Virus record (IMG/VR): IMGVR_UViG_3300034121_000776
Span: 1-24,397 of that record
Direction: 5' to 3' (one strand)
DNA: 24,397 nucleotides
DNA from: a virus
Part shown: positions 15,481 to 23,502 of the stretch, in pieces
Layout: every line of letters starts with the position of its first letter
Numbering within the stretch: position 1 is the stretch's first letter
Notes under the pieces: model-generated
What the model was told of the DNA's origin: nothing
The model's database searches: none
What the model saw: the letters and a program-made list of their open reading frames with translations, nothing else
Program-made: the position numbers and the translations under genes

Positions 15481-18400
15481 ATGGCAACAAACAGCAAAGT
15501 ATTCGTATCTCCCGGGGTATATACTTCCGAAGTTGATTTAAGTTTCGTAGCACAAAGTGTGGGTGTAACCACATTAGGTATCGTTGGTGAGACACAAAAA
15601 GGTCCCGCTTTTGAACCAATCTTTATACGTAACTTCGATGAATTCTCAACTTTTTTTGGGGGAACATCCCCTGAGAAGTTTATCAATACACAAATACCGA
15701 AGTATGAAGCATCATATATCGCAAAGGCTTACTTACAACAATCTAATCAATTGTTTGTTACGAGAATTTTGGGGTTATCAGGATATGATGCAGGACCATC
15801 TTGGTCTTTTAAAACAATCGCTAATGTTGATAAATCAACAGTAGGGTTTAAGTGTTCTGGAACAACATATGATGTAACATTATGTGCGGATGTATGTACG
15901 GGTTATACTATAACACCATTTACATTTACTTTCACAGGATGTAACAGTAATATAAATACGATTGGATTATCGGGGGTAACTAGTTATATATCAAGTAATT
16001 TAAATGATACTTACGAAACATTTAATGGAAGTACCTCAACAATATCTGATAATATTAAAACACAATTATTTAATATTATTAGTATTCCAAGTACTTCAGC
16101 AACATCAATTAACTACTACGGGACAATTTCAGGTTCTGATTATAACACATTAAGTACTACATACACAAGTGAAACTAATGTTTATGGTGTTGATAGTGTA
16201 AGTTCAACAAATGCGGACTATACTGATGCAAATAATGACCCTTGGTATTACTCTTTATTTGATAATACTAATGGTTCATATAGTGGTTTTTCATTTTATA
16301 ATGTTGTTAGTGATTTAACTCAAACTTCAACATCTTCAAACTGTGCAACATTCTATTCATTATCAGTTAGTTCTGCAACGGTATCAAATACTGTAGGTAG
16401 TATAAACTATAATACTAATACTATTGATGTTGTGTTACCATCAGGAACACCAACATCTGGTTTAACGGCATTAACAGTTATGTTTAGTGCTTGTACAACA
16501 AATGTTAAGGTTAGTGGTGTTACACAACAAAGTTCAGGTAGTACTCAAAACTTTTCAGCGGGAACTAAACAATATGTTTTAGTGTCCCAAGATAGTGGAA
16601 CAACGAATAATTGGACCGTTAATGTTACGGTTGATAATCCTTGTAATCCAGCGACAACAGGTCATACAGGTTCTCATAATACCGGAACAATAACTACTTG
16701 TTATAGTGGTACGGTTAGTGGTAAAATTTATGTTTATTCAGGTGTCTCTTATACTGATTTTGACGATATGGTTATTGCAACACTTCGTTCAAGAGGTATT
16801 GCAACATATAGTACTGATAGTAATGGTCCTGCTTATGAAGTTACAGGATTAACAGATGTTACTATTGATTGTGTTACTTCAACATATTCAAACATTGCTA
16901 AAAACCCATTTGCGGAATTTGGTCTTAATGTTATAGATAAAGATGGTAATAGTTTCTTCTTTGAAACATCATTTAGTGAATCGGATTCTAAATACTTACC
17001 AAAAGTGTTTGGTTCTTCTAATTTCTCTAAACCAAGAACAACAGTACCATTATTTGTTGAGGAAAAATTTCAAACATTATTGAACTACGGTTATAATAAA
17101 GGATATATTAAAGGTTTAAGTTGTGACTTACTATCATTACCTAGAGCTAATTCAAATGTTAATTCCTCGTCATCTATAGCATATTACTTAGAAAAATATC
17201 AAACACCGGTTTCACCGTGGATTGTTTCTGAAGTTAGAGGTAGTAAAGTATATAACTTATTTAGATTTACAACCATTTCTGACGGTAATGGTGCAAATAC
17301 GGAAGTTAAAATATCAATATCTAATATGTCTTTTAATAATTTAACATTTGACGTGTTAGTTAGAGATTTTTATGATACCGATAATAATCCGGTAGTAATT
17401 GAGAAATTTACTAATTGTACTATGGATTCTAATAGTAATTCATTTGTGGGACAAAAAATTGGAACAACAGATGGTGAATACGCATTAAATTCAAAATACA
17501 TAATGGTAGAAATGAATGAAGATGCACCTATTGATACATTACCTTGTGGTTTTCAAGGATTTAAATTTAGACAATATGGTTCATCAAATTCCCCATTTCC
17601 AATTTATAAAACTAAATACGATTATCCGGGAGAAGTGGTTTTTGACCCACCATTTGGATTAAGTTCAGGAAGTAACAACTCAACTTTAAGTCCGGGTGAT
17701 AATGTTCGTAAAACATATTTAGGTATTTCTACAGGAAATGGTGCTGGTTTTGACGTTGATTTCTTCCAATATAAAGGAAAACAAAGACCTTTAAATTTAT
17801 GTATTGATAGTGATGCTGCTGAATGGATAACATTAACTAAAGGTTATCATATGGATAAAAACGCAAGTGGTATAACAATTTCTAATAGTTATACAACTAG
17901 TGGAACTTCAGCATATTATGTTGGTGACGCTACATTCACAACAGACCCTTCAGACGAAACAAGTCCTTATTACAGAATATATTCTCGTAAGTTCTCAGTA
18001 TTAGTTCAAGGAGGTTTTGATGGTTGGGATATCTATAGAGAATCAAGAACAAATACCGACACATTTAAGTTAGGTAGAAGAGGTTACTTAAACGGTGCTT
18101 GTCAGGACATTAAATATCCTACAGCAACAGGTTGGGGAGCATTTAAACAAATTAAAGTTGGAAATAATACTGTTGATTGGGGTAACTCTGATTACTACGC
18201 TTATTTATTAGGACAACAAACATTCTCAAATCCTGAAGCAGTTAATATTAATTTATTTGTTACACCAGGTATTGATTATACTAATAATTCTGATTTAGTT
18301 GGGGATGCAATTGAAATGATTGAGTTCAATAGAGCTGATTCATTATACATTTGTACGACTGCTGATAGTAATTTATTTTTACCAACACCTGATACCGCTG

Positions 18401-19074
18401 GTTTAATTTACCCTCAAGAAGCTGTTAATGTTTTGGACGATAGTGGTGTAGATTCTAATTATACAGCAACTTATTATCCTTGGGTATTAACTAGAGATAG
18501 TGTTAATAATACACAAATCTATTTACCACCAACGGCAGAAGTTGTAAGAAACTTGGCATTAACCGATAACATTGCGTTCCCTTGGTTCGCGGCAGCAGGT
18601 TATACAAGAGGTATTGTAAATGCTATCAAAGCGAGAAAGAAACTTACTCAAGAAGATAGAGATGTCCTTTATCAAGGTCGTATCAACCCAATCGCCACTT
18701 TTTCTGATGTTGGTACCGTAATTTGGGGTAATAAAACTCTTCAAGTAGCACAATCCGCTCTTGATAGAATAAATGTGAGAAGATTATTACTTCAAGCTCG
18801 TAAATTGATTTCAGCAGTATCTGTAAGATTATTGTTTGAACAAAACGACCAAAAAGTAAGACAAGATTTCTTAGATGCTGTTAATCCTATCTTGGACGCT
18901 ATCAGAAGAGATAGAGGTTTATATGATTTCCGAGTTACAGTATCTTCAGACACTGCTGATTTAGATAGAAATCAAATGACAGGTAAGATTTATATCAAAC
19001 CAACCAAATCATTAGAATTTATAGACATTACGTTCTATATTACTCCAACCGGAGCTTCTTTTGAAAATATATAA
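15481..19074 (+). CDS. contractile tail sheath protein (gp18-like), greatly enlarged
   Basis: 1197 residues, nearly twice T4 gp18 (659). N-terminus (about 1-115): VFVSPGVYTSEVDLSF, TTLGIVGETQKGPAF, SYIAKAYLQQ, LFVTRILGLSGYDAG, all typical sheath. Typical sequence resumes near residue 420 (YTDFDDMVIATLRSRG, NPFAEFGLNVIDKDG, YLPKVFG) and continues through QGGFDGWDIYRE to the conserved C-terminal domain (FPWFAAAGYTRGIVNAI, RINPIATFSDVG, RDRGLYDFRVT, GKIYIKPTKSLEFIDITFYI), which builds the contractile core. Between them is an insertion of about 300 Ser/Thr/Asn-rich residues. Within it, about 297-387 reads like an Ig-like/DUF5018-type beta sandwich (NTIDVVLPSG, LTALTVMFSAC, TKQYVLVSQDSGTTNNWTVNVTV). 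The insertion would sit on the outside of the tail. Promoter palindrome and leader element precede the ATG; an inverted repeat follows the stop. Confidence 0.95.
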   Translation: MATNSKVFVSPGVYTSEVDLSFVAQSVGVTTLGIVGETQKGPAFEPIFIRNFDEFSTFFGGTSPEKFINTQIPKYEASYIAKAYLQQSNQLFVTRILGLSGYDAGPSWSFKTIANVDKSTVGFKCSGTTYDVTLCADVCTGYTITPFTFTFTGCNSNINTIGLSGVTSYISSNLNDTYETFNGSTSTISDNIKTQLFNIISIPSTSATSINYYGTISGSDYNTLSTTYTSETNVYGVDSVSSTNADYTDANNDPWYYSLFDNTNGSYSGFSFYNVVSDLTQTSTSSNCATFYSLSVSSATVSNTVGSINYNTNTIDVVLPSGTPTSGLTALTVMFSACTTNVKVSGVTQQSSGSTQNFSAGTKQYVLVSQDSGTTNNWTVNVTVDNPCNPATTGHTGSHNTGTITTCYSGTVSGKIYVYSGVSYTDFDDMVIATLRSRGIATYSTDSNGPAYEVTGLTDVTIDCVTSTYSNIAKNPFAEFGLNVIDKDGNSFFFETSFSESDSKYLPKVFGSSNFSKPRTTVPLFVEEKFQTLLNYGYNKGYIKGLSCDLLSLPRANSNVNSSSSIAYYLEKYQTPVSPWIVSEVRGSKVYNLFRFTTISDGNGANTEVKISISNMSFNNLTFDVLVRDFYDTDNNPVVIEKFTNCTMDSNSNSFVGQKIGTTDGEYALNSKYIMVEMNEDAPIDTLPCGFQGFKFRQYGSSNSPFPIYKTKYDYPGEVVFDPPFGLSSGSNNSTLSPGDNVRKTYLGISTGNGAGFDVDFFQYKGKQRPLNLCIDSDAAEWITLTKGYHMDKNASGITISNSYTTSGTSAYYVGDATFTTDPSDETSPYYRIYSRKFSVLVQGGFDGWDIYRESRTNTDTFKLGRRGYLNGACQDIKYPTATGWGAFKQIKVGNNTVDWGNSDYYAYLLGQQTFSNPEAVNINLFVTPGIDYTNNSDLVGDAIEMIEFNRADSLYICTTADSNLFLPTPDTAGLIYPQEAVNVLDDSGVDSNYTATYYPWVLTRDSVNNTQIYLPPTAEVVRNLALTDNIAFPWFAAAGYTRGIVNAIKARKKLTQEDRDVLYQGRINPIATFSDVGTVIWGNKTLQVAQSALDRINVRRLLLQARKLISAVSVRLLFEQNDQKVRQDFLDAVNPILDAIRRDRGLYDFRVTVSSDTADLDRNQMTGKIYIKPTKSLEFIDITFYITPTGASFENI

Positions 19075-19080
19075 TAAAAA

Positions 19081-19113
19081 AATTATGACCCATTGTAATA
19101 GTGGGTCATAATT
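19081..19113. terminator. 12-bp perfect inverted repeat after sheath gene, weak or minus-oriented terminator
   Basis: AATTATGACCCA (19081-19092) pairs perfectly with TGGGTCATAATT (19102-19113); loop is 9 bases. There is no T run after it on the plus strand, but an A run precedes it (19076-19082), so the T run follows the hairpin on the minus strand. It may act as a 3' stabiliser or attenuator for the sheath message rather than a full terminator. Confidence 0.6.
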
Positions 19114-19131
19114 AAGCCTTAATTAAAAATT

Positions 19132-19950
19132 ATGTTAAAAAATAGAATTGTAGAGGGTATTGACGAAACAGGTGCTCCGGATGAAAAGTATTACGCTTTT
19201 GATTGGGACGATAATATTGTTTCTATGCCGACAAAGATAATATTAAAAGATGAAGATGGTGATGAGGTTGGAATGTCAACTGAAGATTTTGCAACATATC
19301 GAGAAGAAATTGGTAAAGAACCAGTTGAGTTTGAAGGACACACTATTGTTGGGTTCTCTAACGACCCTTTTAGATGGTTTGGAACTAAAGGTGATAAACA
19401 ATTTATTGTTGATTCAATGACCGCAAAACCAGGTCCTGCTTGGCCGGATTTTGTTGAAGCAATTAATAATGGTTCAATATTCTCAATCGTAACAGCAAGA
19501 GGGCATACACCTTCAGTTTTAAAAGAGGCTTGTTACAATTATATTGTATCTAATTTCAACGGTATTAATTCTAATGAATTAGTTAGAAATTTAGAAAAAT
19601 ATAGAGATTTAACGGATGAAGAAAACACATCTAAAAGAGAAATGATTAGAGAATATTTAGATTTATGTCGTTTTTATCCTGTAACTTATGGAGAAGGTTC
19701 CGCAACAAATCCTGAACAAGGTAAAATCAAAGCATTAGATGAGTTTGTTGAGTATGTTAAAGATATATCTAACTATATTCAAAAAGAAGCATTTTTAAAA
19801 AATAAAATAAATAATTATTTTGTACCTAAAATAGGTTTTTCAGATGACGACTTAAAAAATGTGGATGTAGTGAAAAAACATTTTGAACAAGACCCAGAAA
19901 ATATTATTAAAACATATTCAACCGCTGGAGGAATTAAAAAAGAATATTAA
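19132..19950 (+). CDS. HAD-superfamily phosphatase-like protein
   Basis: 272 residues. HAD motif I is YAFDWDDNIV with nucleophile Asp24 and acid/base Asp26; motif II is FSIVTARGH with Thr121; a motif III lysine is likely Lys198 in EQGKIKALDEFVEY; motif IV is PKIGFSDDDL with Asp238/Asp239. All four are in order, so activity is likely. A long, charged helical insertion (about 145-180) lies between motifs II and III, where a cap or partner-binding element could be. Many HAD proteins dephosphorylate small molecules, nucleotides or nucleic acid ends; the substrate is not visible. The gene lies between sheath and tube genes, 57 bases after the sheath stop and read in the same direction, an unexpected place for an enzyme. 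It could be a virion-packaged or assembly-associated phosphatase, or a gene inserted into the tail operon. Confidence 0.8.
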   Translation: MLKNRIVEGIDETGAPDEKYYAFDWDDNIVSMPTKIILKDEDGDEVGMSTEDFATYREEIGKEPVEFEGHTIVGFSNDPFRWFGTKGDKQFIVDSMTAKPGPAWPDFVEAINNGSIFSIVTARGHTPSVLKEACYNYIVSNFNGINSNELVRNLEKYRDLTDEENTSKREMIREYLDLCRFYPVTYGEGSATNPEQGKIKALDEFVEYVKDISNYIQKEAFLKNKINNYFVPKIGFSDDDLKNVDVVKKHFEQDPENIIKTYSTAGGIKKEY

Positions 19951-19952
19951 AA

Positions 19953-19964
19953 TATTTATAAATA
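19953..19964 (+). promoter_or_regulatory. palindromic TATTTATAAATA motif before tandem repeats
   Basis: 12-bp perfect palindrome starting three bases after the HAD stop and running into the first 14-bp repeat. The same palindrome occurs at 21709-21720 before the tape-measure gene. It is 230 bases from the tube ATG, so it may be part of the repeat element rather than the tube promoter. Confidence 0.4.
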
Positions 19965-20064
19965 AAAATTATTAAATAAAAATTATTAAATAAAAATTAT
20001 TAAATAAAAATTATTAAATAAAAATTATTAAATAAAAATTATTAAATAAAAATTATTAAATAAA
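19960..20064 (+). repeat. seven perfect 14-bp tandem repeats (AAATAAAAATTATT)
   Basis: Seven identical copies of AAATAAAAATTATT from 19960 to 20057, then a partial copy AAATAAA to 20064. The unit is pure A/T, non-coding, and puts TAA stops in all frames because 14 is not a multiple of three. It lies in the 244-base gap between the HAD and tube genes, the longest plus-strand gap in the tail cluster with no recognised gene on either strand. Possible roles are a DNA-unwinding or replication element, a binding array for a phage regulator, or a recent slippage product. Confidence 0.95.
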
Positions 20065-20083
20065 CTATTAATATAAAAACTAG

Positions 20084-20120
20084 GATTTCTAGAATGATAG
20101 ATATTTTAATTCTAAAAGTC
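20084..20120. other. imperfect stem-loop between repeat array and tube promoter
   Basis: GATTTCTAGAAT (20084-20095) can pair with ATTCTAAAAGTC (20109-20120) with one mismatch and one G-T pair; loop is 13 bases. There is no T run after it. It includes the 8-bp palindrome TTCTAGAA (20087-20094). Could be an operator or an RNA structure; no gene is visible in this stretch. Confidence 0.35.
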
Positions 20121-20144
20121 AAGTAAAAAAAATTAAATAGGTAA

Positions 20145-20157
20145 TATTTATAATAAA
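20145..20157 (+). promoter_or_regulatory. TATTTATAATAAA promoter-like motif for tail tube
   Basis: Identical 13-mer to 20763-20775 and 23503-23515. It contains TATAAT. It is followed by AAACAAGATAAA (20155-20166), close to the leader 13-mer of the sheath gene, and by the tube ATG 37 bases after its end. Confidence 0.55.
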
Positions 20158-20194
20158 CAAGATAAAAAATAAAAATTAAAAAAACAAATAGAAA

Positions 20195-20683
20195 ATGGCT
20201 GATTTATTAATGAAAATGCCCATACCGTATGAACCGAAAAGACAAAATAGGTTTATTGTACGATTCCCTTCTACATTAGGGATTAACGAATGGTTCGTAG
20301 AATCTGCCGCTAGACCACACATAACAATCAAAGACGTTGAAATACCTTTTTTAAATACTTCAACTTATGTTGCTGGTAGATTTACTTGGGGTACTATGAA
20401 TGTTAAATTCCGTGACCCAATTGGACCTTCAGCGTCACAAGCTCTTATGGAGTGGGTTCGTTTATGTGCTGAGTCTGTTACAGGTCGTATGGGGTATGCT
20501 GCGGGATACAAAAAAAATATTGACCTTGAGATGTTAGACCCAACAGGTGTTGTTGTGGAAAAATGGATTTTAGAAGGTTCTTGGTTAAGTGATGTTAATT
20601 TTGACGCTTTACAGTATAGTTCAGACCAATTAGCAACAATTTCAACAACTATTCGTATGGATAGATGTGTATTAGTTTATTAA
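20195..20683 (+). CDS. tail tube protein (gp19-like)
   Basis: 162 residues, almost the same as T4 gp19 (163). Typical tube features: EPKRQNRFIVRFPSTLGI near the start, WFVESAARPHITIKDVEIPFLN, the YVAGRFTWGTMNVKFRDPIGPSASQALMEWVRLC segment (read in two parts, 56-72 and 73-89), LEMLDPTGVVVEKWILEGSWLSDVNF, and a final strand ATISTTIRMDRCVLVY. These strands form the hexameric rings through which DNA passes, with the gp18-like sheath around them. The gene has its own promoter-like motif and ends at a strong bidirectional hairpin, so it is probably a monocistronic, highly expressed unit. Confidence 0.95.
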   Translation: MADLLMKMPIPYEPKRQNRFIVRFPSTLGINEWFVESAARPHITIKDVEIPFLNTSTYVAGRFTWGTMNVKFRDPIGPSASQALMEWVRLCAESVTGRMGYAAGYKKNIDLEMLDPTGVVVEKWILEGSWLSDVNFDALQYSSDQLATISTTIRMDRCVLVY

Positions 20684-20696
20684 TTTATAAAAATTA

Positions 20697-20740
20697 AAAT
20701 AAAATACCCCTACATTTAATTATGTGGGGGTATTTTATTT
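20697..20740. terminator. strong bidirectional terminator after tail tube
   Basis: 19-bp stem AAATAAAATACCCCTACAT (20697-20715) with its complement at 20722-20740, one G-T pair, loop TTAATT. The lower stem is A-rich on the left and T-rich on the right, so it provides a U run in either direction. Located 13 bases after the tube stop. Confidence 0.9.
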
Positions 20741-20762
20741 ATATTAAAAAAATATATCGTAT

Positions 20763-20775
20763 TATTTATAATAAA
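20763..20775 (+). promoter_or_regulatory. TATTTATAATAAA promoter-like motif for gp26-like gene
   Basis: Exact copy of the 13-mer at 20145 and 23503, between the tube terminator and the gp26-like ATG (11 bases after the motif). Placement directly after a terminator supports promoter function. Confidence 0.55.
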
Positions 20776-20786
20776 AACAAAATTAT

Positions 20787-21542
20787 ATGGAACAAAGTTT
20801 AATAGATGCTGGAACACAAAATTTCAGCTTACCACACGATATGGTTCAATTACCGACAGATGGGGTTTTTTATAAATCAAAAAAGAAAGCGGTTAAAATT
20901 GGTTATTTAACAGCAAATGATGAAAATTATTTAATTGGTGCTGGTCGTAGTAGTGAAAACATTATTTTAAAATTATTGAGAAATAAAATGTACGAACACG
21001 ACTTACGTCCTGAAGAACTTTTAGATGGTGATGTTGAGGCAATATTAATCTTTTTAAGAAATACTTCTTTTGGTTCAGAATATAGTCTTAATTTAATTGA
21101 CCCAGGAACTGATAAACCATTTGTTGGTACAATTACTTTAGATGAGTTAAATTTTAGAAAAACGAATGTTAAACCGGATGAAGATGGTACATTTACCACT
21201 AAATTACCAAAAACTGGTGTTACAGTAAAATTAAAACCAACAACTTTTAATGATACAATTGATTTAGATAAAATGGCTGAACAATATCCCGTTGGTCATC
21301 AAGTGCCAAGAATTACTTGGAAATTATTAAAACATATTGTTGAAATTGATGGTAATACTGATAGAACAAAAATAAGTTTATTTATTGATTCCTTACCAAT
21401 TATGGATTCAAAATACATAAGAAAGTTTTTAAAAGAAAATGAACCGTCATTGGATTTAAAAAGAAGTGTAATCGCCCCATCAGGAGAATTGGTATCTTTC
21501 GAGATTGCCTTTGGGGTGGAGTTTTTTCGACCTTTCTTCTAA
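20787..21542 (+). CDS. gp26-type baseplate hub protein (T4 baseplate protein family)
   Basis: 251 residues, against 208 in T4 gp26. The order of features matches the T4 baseplate hub family: an LPTDGVFYKSKKKAVKIGYLTANDENYL segment (about 22-49), a helical region with ENIILKLLRNKM, RPEELLDGDVEAILIFLRNTSFGSEYSLN (about 72-100), a small domain, then ITWKLLKHIVEIDG and a C-terminal APSGELVSFEIAFGVEFFRPFF. T4 gp26 belongs to the central hub of the baseplate and is needed for hub assembly. It is followed by the tape-measure gene, as expected for hub and tail-length genes. The stop at 21540-21542 overlaps the end of a possible minus-strand small gene. Confidence 0.8.
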   Translation: MEQSLIDAGTQNFSLPHDMVQLPTDGVFYKSKKKAVKIGYLTANDENYLIGAGRSSENIILKLLRNKMYEHDLRPEELLDGDVEAILIFLRNTSFGSEYSLNLIDPGTDKPFVGTITLDELNFRKTNVKPDEDGTFTTKLPKTGVTVKLKPTTFNDTIDLDKMAEQYPVGHQVPRITWKLLKHIVEIDGNTDRTKISLFIDSLPIMDSKYIRKFLKENEPSLDLKRSVIAPSGELVSFEIAFGVEFFRPFF

Positions 21543-21673
21543 TCACCGACAATTATTGATTGAGGAATACTTGTATTTGTCTCAATCAATACACGTTTCA
21601 TATTCGGATTTTCATTTGATGCCAACATATGTTCGAAAATATTTAATAAACCGATTAATCGATAATAACACAC
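21539..21673 (-). CDS. possible 44-residue protein on the minus strand
   Basis: GTG at 21673-21671 to TAG read at 21541-21539; an ATG inside the frame at residue 16 gives a 29-residue alternative. The translation (RLIGLLNIFEHMLASNENP, then NMKRVLIETNTSIPQSIIVGD) has protein-like composition, unlike random translation of AT-rich sequence. It fills most of a 187-base gap between the gp26-like and tape-measure genes and faces the first of these. The palindrome at 21709-21720 could serve it as well as the tape-measure gene. No family is recognised, the start codon is not ATG, and the frame may be a remnant. Confidence 0.35.
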   Translation of the reverse strand: MCYYRLIGLLNIFEHMLASNENPNMKRVLIETNTSIPQSIIVGD

Positions 21674-21708
21674 CAGACTAGTAATTTAAAAACTATGTTT
21701 GGTGTATT

Positions 21709-21720
21709 TATTTATAAATA
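21709..21720. promoter_or_regulatory. palindromic TATTTATAAATA motif before tape-measure gene
   Basis: Second copy of the 12-bp palindrome seen at 19953-19964. It contains TATAAATA (21713-21720) on the plus strand, nine bases before the ATG at 21730, and TATTTATA on both strands. Confidence 0.5.
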
Positions 21721-21729
21721 CATTTAATT

Positions 21730-23478
21730 ATGCCGACCCCAATAGACCCAACAACACCCGCAGATAAATCGAGAGGATTAGGGGAAACTTTATATTCTAA
21801 TATTAGTCCTGAAGCAATTGCTAAAGTTGTATTAACACTTGATGCTGCTGCTAGTCAAATGTTACATCAGTTTGGACAAGGTCAAGCTATGTCCGACATT
21901 TTGCGTAAAAGTATGGCAGAATCAGTTACTGATGTTAGAAAACTAGGTGGTGATATTGCGGATGTTCTTAAAACACAACAAGAAGCTTCCTTAGCGTTAG
22001 GTAGAAATGTTATTTTATCTAATAAAACAACTGAAGATTTATATGCTACGATGAAGGTTACGGGACAATCTGTTAAAGAGATTGTTAGTAATATGGCAGA
22101 TGCGGGTATATCATCCGCAAAGGCGACAAATGAAATGTTAAAAGTGGTTAATGTTGCTCGAGAATCTGGTGTAAGTGCTGTAGCAGTTTCTGAAACGGTT
22201 TTAAAAAATATGAATGCTCTTAACAAATATAATTTTGAAGGTGGTGTTGATGGTTTGGCTAAAATGGCGGCACAAGCGACATCGTTAAGAATTGATATGT
22301 CTCAAACATTAGGGTTTGCTGAAAAAGTGTTTAATCCTGAGGGGGCTATTGAAATTGCTGCTGCGATGCAAAGATTAGGTGTTTCTCAAAGTTCATTACT
22401 TGACCCATTAAAATTAATGGATTTATCTCAAAATGACCCGGCTGAATTACAGAATCAAATTGCTGAAATGAGCAAACAATTTGTTCAACTTGGAAAAGAC
22501 GGACATTTTGAAATTATGCCGGGGGCAAAACGACAACTGAGAGAAATTTCAAGTGCGATGGGTATAGGTTACGACCAACTTACCAAAATGGCCTTAGGTA
22601 GTGCTGATTTAGATAAAAAAATGAAAGAAATATCTTTTCCATCAGCAACTGAAGACCAAAAGAAAATGATTGCCAATATGGCAGAAATGGGTACGGGTGG
22701 TGAATATATGGTTAAATTTACTGATAAAGAAGGTACTTCTCAAGAAAAGGCTGTTTCTGAATTAAATAAAGATGATGTTGCCGCTCTTGAAAAAATGGCT
22801 AACACAGCACCAAAATCGATGGAGGAATTGGCTAAAGACCAATTATCAGCAATACAAGATGTTACTGCAGCAATTAACAGTTTAGGTGATAGAACAGGTT
22901 TAGGGTTAGCTACGAGTAATCTAAGTAGTCAATTATTAAAAGGTGGTAGAAAAATTGGTGAGGCTTTAGGTGAAGTCCCTGGTAAAAATTTATCGGCGAA
23001 AAATATTGGAAAAGGTGCTGATGAAATTATAAATGATTTAAGTTCAGGGGCTAGTTTAAGTGATGTTTTGAGTAAATTTAAAAATAAATTTATTAATGAA
23101 TTACATACAGCTTTTGAAAATGTTAATGAACAAATGGCTAAACTAAAAGATGAGGTACCCCTATTCAAGGTGATTAATAGTATTAGTACGGGAACCCCAA
23201 TAGGAAACACTCCAACAAATTCTAGTATACCAAAAGGTAACAATACTACAAATAACTCTCAAACATCAAATAATCCATCAAATGTTAATGTAACATTAAC
23301 TCATAATATTACAGTAACTGCTCCGGTAAATATTGATGGAAAAACAATTGTAGAAGCGTTTAAAAATAATACAGATGTTTCTCAAGCAGTTGCTCAATCA
23401 ATTAAAGAAACTTTTACAAATTCTAATTTTGGAATGAATTCAGGTAAAAATGATAAAGTTGGTAATCCATGGAGTTGA
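21730..23478 (+). CDS. tape-measure protein (gp29-like)
   Basis: 582 residues, against 590 in T4 gp29. The first 400 residues are almost wholly helical and Ala/Lys/Glu/Met-rich with repeated short helices (EAIAKVVLTLDAAASQML, SVKEIVSNMADAGISSAKA, GVSAVAVSETVLKNMNAL), as in tape-measure proteins. No long hydrophobic transmembrane run is seen. After a flexible Thr/Asn/Ser linker (about 485-515), a beta-type C-terminal domain follows (NVNVTLTHNITVTAPVNI, then a helix TIVEAFKNN). The protein would span the tube lumen and set tail length. It lies after the gp26-like gene and ends with TGA, not the usual TAA. Length relative to T4 predicts a similar tube length, if the helical rise rule holds. Confidence 0.78.
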   Translation: MPTPIDPTTPADKSRGLGETLYSNISPEAIAKVVLTLDAAASQMLHQFGQGQAMSDILRKSMAESVTDVRKLGGDIADVLKTQQEASLALGRNVILSNKTTEDLYATMKVTGQSVKEIVSNMADAGISSAKATNEMLKVVNVARESGVSAVAVSETVLKNMNALNKYNFEGGVDGLAKMAAQATSLRIDMSQTLGFAEKVFNPEGAIEIAAAMQRLGVSQSSLLDPLKLMDLSQNDPAELQNQIAEMSKQFVQLGKDGHFEIMPGAKRQLREISSAMGIGYDQLTKMALGSADLDKKMKEISFPSATEDQKKMIANMAEMGTGGEYMVKFTDKEGTSQEKAVSELNKDDVAALEKMANTAPKSMEELAKDQLSAIQDVTAAINSLGDRTGLGLATSNLSSQLLKGGRKIGEALGEVPGKNLSAKNIGKGADEIINDLSSGASLSDVLSKFKNKFINELHTAFENVNEQMAKLKDEVPLFKVINSISTGTPIGNTPTNSSIPKGNNTTNNSQTSNNPSNVNVTLTHNITVTAPVNIDGKTIVEAFKNNTDVSQAVAQSIKETFTNSNFGMNSGKNDKVGNPWS

Positions 23479-23502
23479 GTAACTTAAAATGGGTTATTAA
23501 TC

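Noticed and set aside
15584-15844. 86-codon plus-strand frame inside the sheath gene
   Set aside because: It lies within the conserved N-terminal sheath sequence in another frame; composition is not protein-like.
19960-20064. CRISPR array or CRISPR-like repeats
   Set aside because: The 14-bp units are directly adjacent with no unique spacers, and no cas gene is nearby; it is a simple tandem repeat.
21882-22226. 114-codon minus-strand frame opposite the tape-measure gene
   Set aside because: The hydrophobic Ser/Thr/Leu-rich translation is what results from reading helical Ala/Glu/Lys codons in reverse; no independent signal.
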